From: Verrucomicrobiia bacterium
GTDB lineage: Bacteria; Verrucomicrobiota; Verrucomicrobiia; JABWAM01
Length of the DNA stretch: 45,568 nucleotides
Assembly: GCA_020849895.1 (NCBI GenBank)
Contig: JADZFN010000037.1
Span: forward strand, 1 to 45,568
Direction: 5' to 3'
The notes under the pieces are model-generated. The model was not told where the DNA came from. It saw only the letters and a list, made by a program, of their open reading frames with translations, and ran no database searches. Position 1 is the stretch's first letter. Each line of letters begins with the position of its first letter. Of this stretch, positions 23,177-31,486 are shown piece by piece. Position numbers and translations under genes: made by a program.

Positions 23177-26100
23177 ATGGCCAAGAACGTTTCGGGCAAG
23201 GTGGACCCCCGTTTCCTGAAAGAGGAAGGATTCGAGGTGTACACCGGCTGTGAGCTGTTGCTCAAAGGGCTGCTCGAGGTCGAGGGAGGCACGCATCTCT
23301 GGACGGGTTATCCCGGTTCTCCGATCGCGGGTTTCTTCGATGCGATCGAGGCGGCGCGCGAGCTGCCGCTCGCGCACGGCATCCACGCGACTCTTGCGAA
23401 CAACGAGGCGCTTTCGGTTGCGATGGTGAACGGTTCGCAGATGCTCGGCCTTCGCGCCGCGACGGCGATGAAGAGCGTGGGGTTTCATGTGGCCTCGGAC
23501 GCCCTCGCCCTGGGCAATCTCGCCGGCGCGCATCGAGAAGGCGGCGCGACCGTCATTGTGGGCGACGATCCCTGGAGCGACTCGACCCAGGTACCCGCCG
23601 ACTCGCGCTTCCTCGCGCGCCACCTCTTCATGCCCGTTCTCGAACCCTCGGATCCCCAGGAGCTCAAGGACGGGGTGGACGTCGCCTTCAAGCTTTCGCG
23701 CGCCTCGGGGTTTTACGTGACCTATCTCGTCACGACCTATCAGGCGGATGGCGGCGGCTCGGTGCGGGTGCGGCGCAATCAATGGCCGGAAACAAACGCC
23801 CTAAGCCCATCGGAAATCCGCACGGCGGCGATCCCCGTGGAGCAGACGGTGCTGCTGCCGCCTCGAACGGGTCGCAAGGAGGAGGAGCTTGAAGCACGCC
23901 GCCGGTTGCTTTGGCAGGAGGCCGCACGCCTCGGCGTGGACCGCGTGCTGAACCCGCGCCCGGGCGCGCCGCTCGGGTTCATCGCCTCGGGGCTGGCTTA
24001 CAGCTATCTGCAGCACGCCTTCGCGGAGATGGGACTGGAGGGGCGTTTCCCGATCCTGAAGCTCGGTCTCACTTATCCGGTGGACCCGCATGTGGTGGAA
24101 AGCTTCGCAGCGCACGTCCGCCAGATCGTCGTCGTCGAGGAACGCCGCGCCTTCATCGAGGAACAGGTCGTCGTCATCCTCAACGACGCGCAGGCGCGGG
24201 ACGCCTCGCGCGGGATGCGCGTGTCCGACCTCCCGCCCGTGTGGGGCAAGCGCCTGCCGGACGGCGGAGAGATTCCGGCCACGCTCGGCCTGCATCCCTC
24301 GATGCTGATCGAAAAGCTGGCGCCCGTTTTCGTCCGCTACGGCGAAGTGGAGACGACGGCGCGGATCGAACGCGAGACCGCGCTTCTCTCCTCGCTTCGC
24401 GGCTTCGAGGTGGACCTCGTGGCGCGCACGCCGACCTTCTGCCCCGGCTGCCCACACCGCGACTCGTCGAGCGTGCTGCTCGAGATCAAAAAGGACTTCC
24501 GCGACGCGGGCTACATGCGGCGGCGCCATCGCCGCGAGCCGGTGGACCTCCTCTTTCACGGAGACACGGGCTGCTACACGATGCTCATGTTCGAGCCGAA
24601 CAAGGAGCTGATGCACAACTACTCCGGCATGGGGCTCGGCGGCGCCACCGGAGCGGGGATCGATCCGTTCATCATGAACAAGCAGGTCGTGTTCATGGGA
24701 GACTCGACCTTCTTCCACTCGGGCCAGGTCGCCATCTCGAACTCGATCAAGGAAGGGCAGGACATCACTTACGTGGTGCTGGACAACTCGACGACGGCGA
24801 TGACGGGCCATCAGCCGACGCCGGGCCTTACGGTCGACCTCCTCGGAGAACTGCAGCGAAAGCAGAGCATGGACCGCATCGTCGAGGCGATGATGGGCCT
24901 AGGGCACGTCGAAGTGACGCGAATCAATCCCGAGCAGCGCGACTCCTATCGCACGACGCTGGAGACCACGATCCTGCGCGACGGCGTGAAGGTGATCATC
25001 GCCGACAAGGAATGCGGCATCACCTACCACCGTCGGGAATCGCAGCGCGAACGTAAGGAAATCCGCGAGCTCGGTTACCTCCGCGAGAAGGTCCATGTGA
25101 ACGTGACTCCCGAGGCCTGCGAATTCTGTCTCGAATGCACGCGCCTGACGGGCTGTCCCGGACTGACCTTCATGGATACGCCCCAGGGCACGAAGGTGCA
25201 GACCGACCTTTCGTGGTGCGTGGCGGACACCGCCTGCACGAAGACGCGCGCCTGTCCCGCCTTCGAAATGGTCGTGGTGCGGCGAAGCGCCCCGCCGCCG
25301 TCGCCGTTGGAAGGACTCGACCTCGAGAACCTGCCCGAACCGGTGTCGCGTCCTTCCGTTTCCGACGCGTGGCACGTCTATCTGGCGGGAGTCGGCGGGA
25401 TGGGTATCGGAGTCGCAACCGCCACGCTGGTGCGTGCGGGGTTCCGCGAGGGATACCGCGTGCTGTTCTGCGACAAGAAGGGCCTCGCGATCCGCAACGG
25501 AGGCGTCTACTCGCAGATTTCATTCCGCTGCAACGACGTGCCCGTCTCGAACATCATCCCGTTCGGCAAGGCCGACCTGATCCTGGGCGTGGACCTCCTC
25601 GAAGCCGCACGCGGCATGGACCCGCGCGGCAACCAGCGCGTCGCCAGCCCCGAGCGCACCGCGGCCGTCGTGAACACCGGCAAAACGCCGACGATCATGA
25701 CCCTTCTCGGACGGGAGGACTTCGATCCCGCGGAGATCGAGGAGACGATCCGCAGTTACACGCGGCAAGGCGACTGCTTCGGCCTCAACCTCTCGCTCCT
25801 TTCGGAGAAATATTTCGGCAGCAAACTCTTCACGAATGTGATCCTCCTCGGCGTCGCTTGCCAGAAGGGTTTTTTGCCGGTCTCGAGCGCCAACTTGATC
25901 TGGGCGATCGGTCAGACGATGGGCGGCGCCGCACGCGCGAATGTGCAGGCCTTCCAGCTCGGCCGCCGCATCGCCCTCGAGCCGGCGCGCTTCCGCGAAG
26001 ACGGCCTCCCGCCGCGCTACCGCGACACCCTCGAACACAAGGCGGAACTTCTCGCCCGCCATCATCCCGCGCGCGGCCGCGCGGCGGCCACCTACCGCCG

Positions 26101-26821
26101 CCTCATGAACCTCGCCGAGCGCGCCCTCCGCCTCCGCGAGCAGGACCCCCGCCTTCGCGAGGACGACCTCCGCCACCTCGCCATTCGCGTCGCCGACCTG
26201 TTCTGGTATCAGGACGCGCCTTACGCGCAGCGCTATCTCGATCTGCTCGCGCGCGTCTTCGGCAGAGATACCGCCGCACGAGATTTCGCGGCGACGCGCG
26301 CCGTGCTCCACAATCTCGCGAAAGTCATGCTCATCAAGGACGAAGTCTGGGTCGCCCACCTCCTGACGAGTCCGGAGAAACTCGAACGCGACCGCGAGCG
26401 TTACGGCGTGGACCCGGCGCAGGGGGATTTGATCGCCTATCGCCACATCAACCGCCCGCGTTTCACGCTCGGACGCTTCAACTTCGAGTTCGATATCCGC
26501 ACCCGCAACTGGCAACTTCGCCTGATGAAGCGGATGAAATTCCTCCGCCGCCTGCTGCCCCATTGGCATCGCGCAGAGCGGGAGTTTCGTGACTGGTATG
26601 CGGGCCGCGTAGCGGCCTTCGACCCGCGCGACGCGGCCGAGTATGAGGCGTGGCTTTCCGTCCTGCGCTGCCCCGAACCGGTGAACGGCTACCGCCACAT
26701 CCGCCATCCGAAACAGGAAGCCGCACGGCGCGCGGCCGAGGCGATCCTCGCGCGCCTCGGCGCCGCGCGCCCGTCCCGCGGCGACGCCGCATCCGTCCGT
26801 TACGCAATCGCCGAGGCGTAG
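23177..26821 (+). CDS. Indolepyruvate (2-oxoacid):ferredoxin oxidoreductase, single-chain three-domain form
   Basis: 1,214 residues. It contains, in order: a pyrimidine-binding domain (GTHLWTGYPGSPIAGFFDA, then ATLANNEALSVAMVNGSQ); a TPP-binding domain (FCPGCPHRDSSSVLLEIK; GDTGCYTMLMFEP; MGDSTFFHSGQVAISNSI; NSTTAMTGHQPTPG); an Fe-S segment (CEFCLECTRLTGCPG and WCVADTACTKTRACP); the gamma domain (YLAGVGGMGIGVATATLV, then RNGGVYSQI); and a C-terminal helical extension (about 930-1214). Proteins of about 1,150-1,200 residues with this order are known to convert aryl- or branched-chain 2-oxoacids to acyl-CoA with reduction of ferredoxin. It follows the Ehr operon and could feed it reduced ferredoxin. 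Substrate specificity cannot be read from the sequence. Confidence 0.9.
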   Translation: MAKNVSGKVDPRFLKEEGFEVYTGCELLLKGLLEVEGGTHLWTGYPGSPIAGFFDAIEAARELPLAHGIHATLANNEALSVAMVNGSQMLGLRAATAMKSVGFHVASDALALGNLAGAHREGGATVIVGDDPWSDSTQVPADSRFLARHLFMPVLEPSDPQELKDGVDVAFKLSRASGFYVTYLVTTYQADGGGSVRVRRNQWPETNALSPSEIRTAAIPVEQTVLLPPRTGRKEEELEARRRLLWQEAARLGVDRVLNPRPGAPLGFIASGLAYSYLQHAFAEMGLEGRFPILKLGLTYPVDPHVVESFAAHVRQIVVVEERRAFIEEQVVVILNDAQARDASRGMRVSDLPPVWGKRLPDGGEIPATLGLHPSMLIEKLAPVFVRYGEVETTARIERETALLSSLRGFEVDLVARTPTFCPGCPHRDSSSVLLEIKKDFRDAGYMRRRHRREPVDLLFHGDTGCYTMLMFEPNKELMHNYSGMGLGGATGAGIDPFIMNKQVVFMGDSTFFHSGQVAISNSIKEGQDITYVVLDNSTTAMTGHQPTPGLTVDLLGELQRKQSMDRIVEAMMGLGHVEVTRINPEQRDSYRTTLETTILRDGVKVIIADKECGITYHRRESQRERKEIRELGYLREKVHVNVTPEACEFCLECTRLTGCPGLTFMDTPQGTKVQTDLSWCVADTACTKTRACPAFEMVVVRRSAPPPSPLEGLDLENLPEPVSRPSVSDAWHVYLAGVGGMGIGVATATLVRAGFREGYRVLFCDKKGLAIRNGGVYSQISFRCNDVPVSNIIPFGKADLILGVDLLEAARGMDPRGNQRVASPERTAAVVNTGKTPTIMTLLGREDFDPAEIEETIRSYTRQGDCFGLNLSLLSEKYFGSKLFTNVILLGVACQKGFLPVSSANLIWAIGQTMGGAARANVQAFQLGRRIALEPARFREDGLPPRYRDTLEHKAELLARHHPARGRAAATYRRLMNLAERALRLREQDPRLREDDLRHLAIRVADLFWYQDAPYAQRYLDLLARVFGRDTAARDFAATRAVLHNLAKVMLIKDEVWVAHLLTSPEKLERDRERYGVDPAQGDLIAYRHINRPRFTLGRFNFEFDIRTRNWQLRLMKRMKFLRRLLPHWHRAEREFRDWYAGRVAAFDPRDAAEYEAWLSVLRCPEPVNGYRHIRHPKQEAARRAAEAILARLGAARPSRGDAASVRYAIAEA

Positions 26822-26943
26822 GCGCCCATCATGCGCCCGAGGCCCTTCACGAAAGCGCAAATGTCGAAACTCGAGTCCCGAAGGAAAACCGACTTCGACG
26901 AAAACCGAGGCGCGTGGACGAACGAAAGGGAGGCCGGCGCTCC

Positions 26944-28374
26944 TTGAGTTCAGCCTCCGGAGAAGATCGTGCCGCGGCGGCTGCCGCGTTACGCGCCGCG
27001 CTGCCGGCCGGAGGACTTTTCGCCGACAAGGATTGGCGGATCGCCCCGCGCGGTTTTCCGCTCGCCCCGAAAATCTTTCGCCGTCTCGAGGAACTCGGGC
27101 CCCGGCTGCTGGTTTTCTCGCGCGCGGCGAACCTGCTCTACCGCCGCAGCGTCGAAGGCAAGGCGCCCGAATGGATCGCTCGCTATCTCGACGCGGGAAA
27201 ATCGAAGGAAATCGTCGCGCTCGCCCGCGAGGCCGCCTGGAAGAACAACCTGCCTGCCGTGTTCCGTCCCGATCTGCTCCTCACGGAGCATGGGTTTGTC
27301 GCGACGGAATTCGACTCCGTCCCCGGCGGCATCGGCGCCACGGCGTGGATGCAGACGGCCTACGGAAAGCTCGACGCACGAGAGAATGCCTCTCGCGGGA
27401 TGCTCGAGGGATTCCGCGCGATTCTCGAAAACGAGAGCGGGCTCGCGGCGATTGTGGTGTCCGATGAGGCGCGGGATTATCGCCCCGAGATGGAGTGGCT
27501 GGCCGAAGCCATGTCCGCGGTTTCGGCGCCCTCAACGCACACAACGGCGGCAAGCTCCGCTCCAGGCCTTCGGGTCCGGGTGTGCCGCCCCGAGCATCTC
27601 GACTACCGGAACGCGGGGGTTTTTCTCGACGGGGAACGCGTGGGGACGGTCTATCGGTTCTTCGAACTTTTCGATCTGCCCAACGTCGCGAACTGGCGAC
27701 GTCTTGCCGACGCTGTGCGCGCCGGCCGGGTCCGTGTGACACCTCCGTTCAAGCCGCAGCTCGAGGAGAAACTCTGGATGGCGCTCTTCTGGTTCCCTCA
27801 GCTCGCGGATTTCTGGCGGCGCGAACTGGGTGACCGTTATTTCCGCGATTTGCGGGAGGTGATCCCCTTCACATGGCTGCTCGATCCCACGCCGCTGCCG
27901 CCGCACGCGGTGATCCCGCGCCTCGAAATCCACGATTGGCGACGGCTCGGCGAGTTTTCTCAGAAGCGGCGCGATCTGGTCCTCAAGGTTTCCGGATTCT
28001 CCCCGCGCGCCTGGGGAGGGCGCGGAGTCTGGATCGGAAGCGACTTGTCCGCCGACGCCTGGCAACGCGCGGTGGAAGAGGCCCTCGAGGAGCACGACCG
28101 CTCGCCGCGCATCCTGCAGCCTTTCGCGCACTCGCCACTCGTCGAACACGAATGGTTTGATTTCGAAACCGGGCGTCTCGTGACGATGCGCGGACGCGTC
28201 CGTCTCTGCCCCTACTGGTTTGTGGTCGGTCAAGAGCCGCGCCTCGGCGGCGTCCTCGCCACGATCTGTCCGGCGGACAAGAAGCTCATCCATGGGATGA
28301 AAGAGGCGATCCTCACCCTCGCCGTGGACGGGAGGGAAACTCCGAATCCCGAACCCCGGACTCCGAGTCCTTAG
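26944..28374 (+). CDS. ATP-grasp-like protein of unknown function
   Basis: 476 residues from TTG 26944, chosen because GGGAGG lies about ten bases upstream; a GTG at 26914 would add ten residues. Recognisable landmarks are FRPDLLLTEHGFVATEFDSV then PGGIGATAWMQ, LRVRVCRPEHLDYRNAGVFL near 220-240, and a later VLKVSGFSPRAWGGRGVWIG followed by EEHDRSPRILQPFAHSP. The acidic, glycine-rich layout suggests an ATP-grasp fold (glutathionylspermidine-synthase-like), but I could not name a family. The last 13 residues (RETPNPEPRTPSP) are Pro/Thr-rich. It lies between the oxidoreductase and aroD with no strong functional clue. Confidence 0.6.
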   Translation: MSSASGEDRAAAAAALRAALPAGGLFADKDWRIAPRGFPLAPKIFRRLEELGPRLLVFSRAANLLYRRSVEGKAPEWIARYLDAGKSKEIVALAREAAWKNNLPAVFRPDLLLTEHGFVATEFDSVPGGIGATAWMQTAYGKLDARENASRGMLEGFRAILENESGLAAIVVSDEARDYRPEMEWLAEAMSAVSAPSTHTTAASSAPGLRVRVCRPEHLDYRNAGVFLDGERVGTVYRFFELFDLPNVANWRRLADAVRAGRVRVTPPFKPQLEEKLWMALFWFPQLADFWRRELGDRYFRDLREVIPFTWLLDPTPLPPHAVIPRLEIHDWRRLGEFSQKRRDLVLKVSGFSPRAWGGRGVWIGSDLSADAWQRAVEEALEEHDRSPRILQPFAHSPLVEHEWFDFETGRLVTMRGRVRLCPYWFVVGQEPRLGGVLATICPADKKLIHGMKEAILTLAVDGRETPNPEPRTPSP

Positions 28375-28387
28375 AGAGGTGCGTTTT

Positions 28388-28419
28388 GCCGGGCATCCCG
28401 GCCTTCGAACTTCGAGGCC
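28388..28419. terminator. Two adjoining hairpins after the ATP-grasp-like gene
   Basis: GCCGGG-CAT-CCCGGC (28388-28402) is directly followed by a TTCGAA-rich partial palindrome, GGCCTTCGAACTTCGAGGCC (28400-28419). The pair begins 14 bases after the stop codon at 28374. There is no U-tract, so intrinsic termination is uncertain; transcript stabilisation is also possible. Confidence 0.35.
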
Positions 28420-28463
28420 TTCTCGGAGCGCGAGATTTGGCTTTCGGATTTTCCGGAGCGTCC

Positions 28464-28492
28464 TTGAAACCGCTCGCGCGGCGGGATAGGTT
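28464..28492 (+). promoter_or_regulatory. Candidate promoter of aroD
   Basis: TTGAAA (28464-28469) and TAGGTT (28487-28492) are separated by 17 bases and end 26 bases before the AroD start. The match is moderate. Confidence 0.4.
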
Positions 28493-28518
28493 GGGCGCGT
28501 CGTTTTGGAGTCTTTCCC

Positions 28519-29238
28519 ATGCGTCCCCTTCCACCTCCTCCGCTCCTCGTCGGCGTCGCCGCTGATCTGGCGATCTTGCGAACGGTCGCGCGTCAGGCCT
28601 CGGGACGACGCGGGGTGGATGCCGTCGAGGCGCGGCTCGACCTTTATCCGCGAAACGGGATCGTTGAGGCGCTTCGCCTCTGCGAGCGCCTCGAAAAGTC
28701 GGGAACCCCGACACTCGCCACATGCCGCCTCGCCTCGGAAGGCGGCGGTTGGGCGGCAGACGACGCCGAACGGGCCGCGCTCCTCGGCGCAGCGACGTCC
28801 GTTTGCGCGATGGTGGACGTGGAACTCCGCAGCCGCCATCTCGCCGCGGTGCGGAAGGCGGCGCGCGCGGCTCACTGCGCGATCGTGGTCTCGCATCACA
28901 ACTTTCGCCGCACGCCTTCCCGCGTCTCGCTCGAGGGCATCATACGGCGCGCCGGCGCGTCCGGTGGCGATATCGTAAAGGTTTCGGTCTTCGTGCGCGC
29001 ACCGCAGGACCATGCGACGCTCGTGGGCCTGATGCTCAAGTACCAGCACCGTCCGCTTTGTCTGATCGGGATGGGGACGGCGGGACTTCCCCTGCGCGTC
29101 TATCTCTCCGCCGTCGGCTCGCTCCTCACCTACGCGGCGCTGGGCAAACCCACGGCGCCCGGCCAGCCGAGCGTCGCCGACCTGCGGGCGGCCCTGCGCG
29201 CATGCAGCTCCTCCTTCCGCGCGCGAACGTCCTCGTAG
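28519..29238 (+). CDS. aroD: 3-dehydroquinate dehydratase, type I
   Basis: 239 residues, the usual size for type I enzymes (about 230-250). The enzyme dehydrates 3-dehydroquinate to 3-dehydroshikimate in the shikimate pathway through a Schiff base. Active-site features are in place: Glu37 in VDAVEARLDL (cf. EWRxD), His126-His127 in VVSHHNF (general acid/base), and Lys154 in GDIVKVSVF (Schiff-base lysine). The C-terminal SLLTYAALGKPTAPGQPSV matches the substrate-closing loop with the conserved Gln. The N-terminus MRPLPPPPLLVGVAADLAIL is family-typical. A clear candidate promoter precedes it. Other shikimate genes are not adjacent; trpF is 15 kb away. Confidence 0.93.
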   Translation: MRPLPPPPLLVGVAADLAILRTVARQASGRRGVDAVEARLDLYPRNGIVEALRLCERLEKSGTPTLATCRLASEGGGWAADDAERAALLGAATSVCAMVDVELRSRHLAAVRKAARAAHCAIVVSHHNFRRTPSRVSLEGIIRRAGASGGDIVKVSVFVRAPQDHATLVGLMLKYQHRPLCLIGMGTAGLPLRVYLSAVGSLLTYAALGKPTAPGQPSVADLRAALRACSSSFRARTSS

Positions 29239-29429
29239 GCAACAAGGAGGAGGGATGAGGCGGAAATCCTCGGTTCTTGCGGCGCCTCGGCGCAGTCGTT
29301 TGCGAGCACGGGGATCAACGAGCACGGGATGCGCGTCCGTCTGGACGAGCTCGGGCCCCTGCCCAAAGACCCCGCCACGCACGGGGATCCCGACCTATGC
29401 CCTCGAAAGGGTTCGCCGCGGCGCGGAGG

Positions 29430-30848
29430 CTACATCTCGCGCGCGGCGGCAACGGCGTTGCCGAGGCAATCGTTCATCGAGATCCCGCCGCGGAAATTGC
29501 CGAGCAGACGGAGGCCGGGCAGAGCCGCTTCCGCGGCGGCGCATGCGCCGGCGACTTCGCCGTGGCGCGATTCGTACTGCGGGATCGCCCGCGGCCAGCG
29601 CGCCGTATGGCGAAACGCCGGCGCGGCCTTGAGACCGAGGAGCGGATCGAGGTCGCGCAGCGTCTGGCCGACGAGGGCGTCGTCGTCGAGGAGCGTCGCT
29701 TCCGGATCGAGCGCGCCTCCCATGAAGCAGGTGAGGAGGACTTTCCCTTCAGGCGCGCGGCCGGGGAAGAGGGTCGAGGAGAAGAGCGCTCCGAGCGTGC
29801 GCAGACCGCGCGCGCGACTGATGAGCACGCCGAAGCCATTGAGCGGATGCGCGACGTCTTCGCGGCGGAAGCCGAGGTGCACCACTGCGATCGGCGCCCA
29901 GAGGATCTCGCGGAAGGGGCGGAGGGCGTCGCCGAGATGCGGGGCGAGCAACCGCGCGGCGGTGTCCACGTCGGTGGCGAGGATCACCCGGTCCGCGCCG
30001 AGTTCGTCGTCGAAAACTCGGACGACGAGACGTCCGCCCTCGCGCCGCAAGGCGGAAACCTCCGCGCCGAGGCGCACGTCGCCCGTCTCGCGGGCCAGGG
30101 CCTCGGGCAGCTCCTGAAGTCCACCAGGCCAGGAGACCAGCTTCCCCTTGGGGCCGGCGCCGCCCCCTTTCTTGAGTGCTCCGCGGATGAGGCTGCCGTG
30201 CTCCTGTTCGAGGCGCCAGAGGCGGGGAAAGGCGTGTCGGACGAGGAGGCGTTCGGGATCGCCCGCGAAGACGCCGGAGACGAACGGACCCACCAGTTCG
30301 CGCAGAGGTTCGGGGCCCAGACGGCGGCGAACGAAGCCGGCGAGGGTTTCGTCAGGATCGCGTCCGCGAGGGCGAAACGGTTCTCCGCAAAGGCGGAGCT
30401 TGGCGCCAAGCGAGAGGAGTGGGCTCCTGAAGAAGGCGGCCGGAGACGCCGGTACCGCCACGAGCCTTCCACCGAAAACGACGAAGCGATTCTGCGCGTC
30501 GGGCGCTGCTTCACAGGCCTTTGCGAGCATCCCCGTTTCTTCAAGGAACGCCCGGGTTTCCGGTCGGGAAACGAGCAGGGTGTTCGGCCCTTCCTCGCAG
30601 AGAAATCCGTCGCGGCGGAAGGCGCGCGCAGCGCCGCCGACGCGTGCGGAGGAATCCAGCACGGTCACGCGCCAGCCGCGGCGGCGGAGGACAACCGCGG
30701 CGGCAAGGCCGGAAACTCCGGCGCCGACGATCACCGCGGTACGCGACGCGCTTTCGTTCACCGACTCATGCAAGGCGGCCTTGGCGCGCGGCGCAAGCCG
30801 GTTTCGTGCGTCCTCCGGGCCGTCACGCCTCGGCAGGATGCGCGGCAT
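29430..30848 (-). CDS. hemY: Protoporphyrinogen/coproporphyrinogen oxidase
   Basis: 472 residues. The FAD-binding Rossmann motif AVIVGAGVSGLAAAVVLRRR then VTVLDSSARVGGAARAFR lies at about 38-76, after an N-terminal extension of about 35 residues that may mean a later start (a GTG at the V of ESVNESAS). Further typical segments are EEGPNTLLVSRPETRAFLEE and DPDETLAGFVRRRLGPEPLR, then VSGVFAGDPERL. The end, LLGNFRGGISMNDCLGNAVA, is the HemY/HemG-type FAD-binding closing motif. The enzyme oxidises protoporphyrinogen IX or coproporphyrinogen III in haem biosynthesis; which one is not resolvable here. No other hem gene is adjacent. The interval 29239-29429 holds no gene I can support on either strand. 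Confidence 0.9.
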   Translation of the reverse strand: MPRILPRRDGPEDARNRLAPRAKAALHESVNESASRTAVIVGAGVSGLAAAVVLRRRGWRVTVLDSSARVGGAARAFRRDGFLCEEGPNTLLVSRPETRAFLEETGMLAKACEAAPDAQNRFVVFGGRLVAVPASPAAFFRSPLLSLGAKLRLCGEPFRPRGRDPDETLAGFVRRRLGPEPLRELVGPFVSGVFAGDPERLLVRHAFPRLWRLEQEHGSLIRGALKKGGGAGPKGKLVSWPGGLQELPEALARETGDVRLGAEVSALRREGGRLVVRVFDDELGADRVILATDVDTAARLLAPHLGDALRPFREILWAPIAVVHLGFRREDVAHPLNGFGVLISRARGLRTLGALFSSTLFPGRAPEGKVLLTCFMGGALDPEATLLDDDALVGQTLRDLDPLLGLKAAPAFRHTARWPRAIPQYESRHGEVAGACAAAEAALPGLRLLGNFRGGISMNDCLGNAVAAAREM

Positions 30849-30959
30849 TCGCTGACTCGCCGATCCAGGAACGGCGGTTTTTCCGATCGTGGAGCGGGGC
30901 GGGGGGCGCCCCGGAAGACGGCGCCTTCTCCCGGGCGCGCTCGAACCCCGGTGCGATCC

Positions 30960-31427
30960 TCACCGCGCGACCGAAGCCTGCTGCTTGAACTCCTGGATGG
31001 ATTTGCAGTCGCCGCGCGTATTGGACAATCCCATGCGGTGCCAGCGGCATTCGGAACAGTTGATTTCCAGACAGAGCGGAAGATGCGGGCGAACCTCGTC
31101 GAAAAGGGCGAGATGGCTGCGAGGCACCTGAGTGAGCACAAGATCAACTTCGTAGCGATTTTTGGCGCTTTTTTGCGGCCGACAGGCGAGGACGATCCCG
31201 CGGCAGAGCGCTGAATCCCTGGCGGCAGCGCGACGCCGCGGAAGGCTCACCTCAAAGGCGATTTCCGACATCGGCACGAATTTCCACGCCGAAGGAAGAG
31301 TCAGGATGGAACGGCGCATCTTCAGGCCCGACGCCTTGAAGCGCACGTGTTGGTCTCCATAACCGACCACGATCTCCTCGCAGCCCCGGGCGGACCGGCG
31401 CGCTCTTTTCTCTCGAGGAGATTTCAT
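30960..31427 (-). CDS. PilZ-like domain protein with Cys-containing tail
   Basis: 155 residues from ATG 31427 (MKSPREKRARRSARGCEEIV). Residues 5-120 look like a PilZ-like beta barrel: an Arg-rich start (RARRSARG), then VRFKASGLKMRRSILTLPSA, AFEVSLPRRRAA and ALCRGIVLACRPQKSAKNRY, ending VDLVLTQVPRSHLALFDEV. The classical c-di-GMP-binding RxxxR...D/NxSxxG is only partly represented (RRSAR, no clear NxSxxG), so binding is doubtful. After the barrel, LCLEINCSECRWHRMGL and CKSIQEF add four cysteines that could hold a metal. It is the middle of a leftward cluster; function unknown. Confidence 0.5.
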   Translation of the reverse strand: MKSPREKRARRSARGCEEIVVGYGDQHVRFKASGLKMRRSILTLPSAWKFVPMSEIAFEVSLPRRRAAARDSALCRGIVLACRPQKSAKNRYEVDLVLTQVPRSHLALFDEVRPHLPLCLEINCSECRWHRMGLSNTRGDCKSIQEFKQQASVAR

Positions 31428-31486
31428 AAGGCGACGCGCATGAAACTTGGGAGAGATGCCGCAACCTAACGCGGAAACAGAGCTTG

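Noticed and set aside
29239-29632. A small plus-strand gene after aroD with a good GGAGGAG site before ATG 29255
   Set aside because: The product is Arg/Ser-rich and lies antisense to the conserved C-terminus of the hemY gene, so it is most likely a composition artefact.
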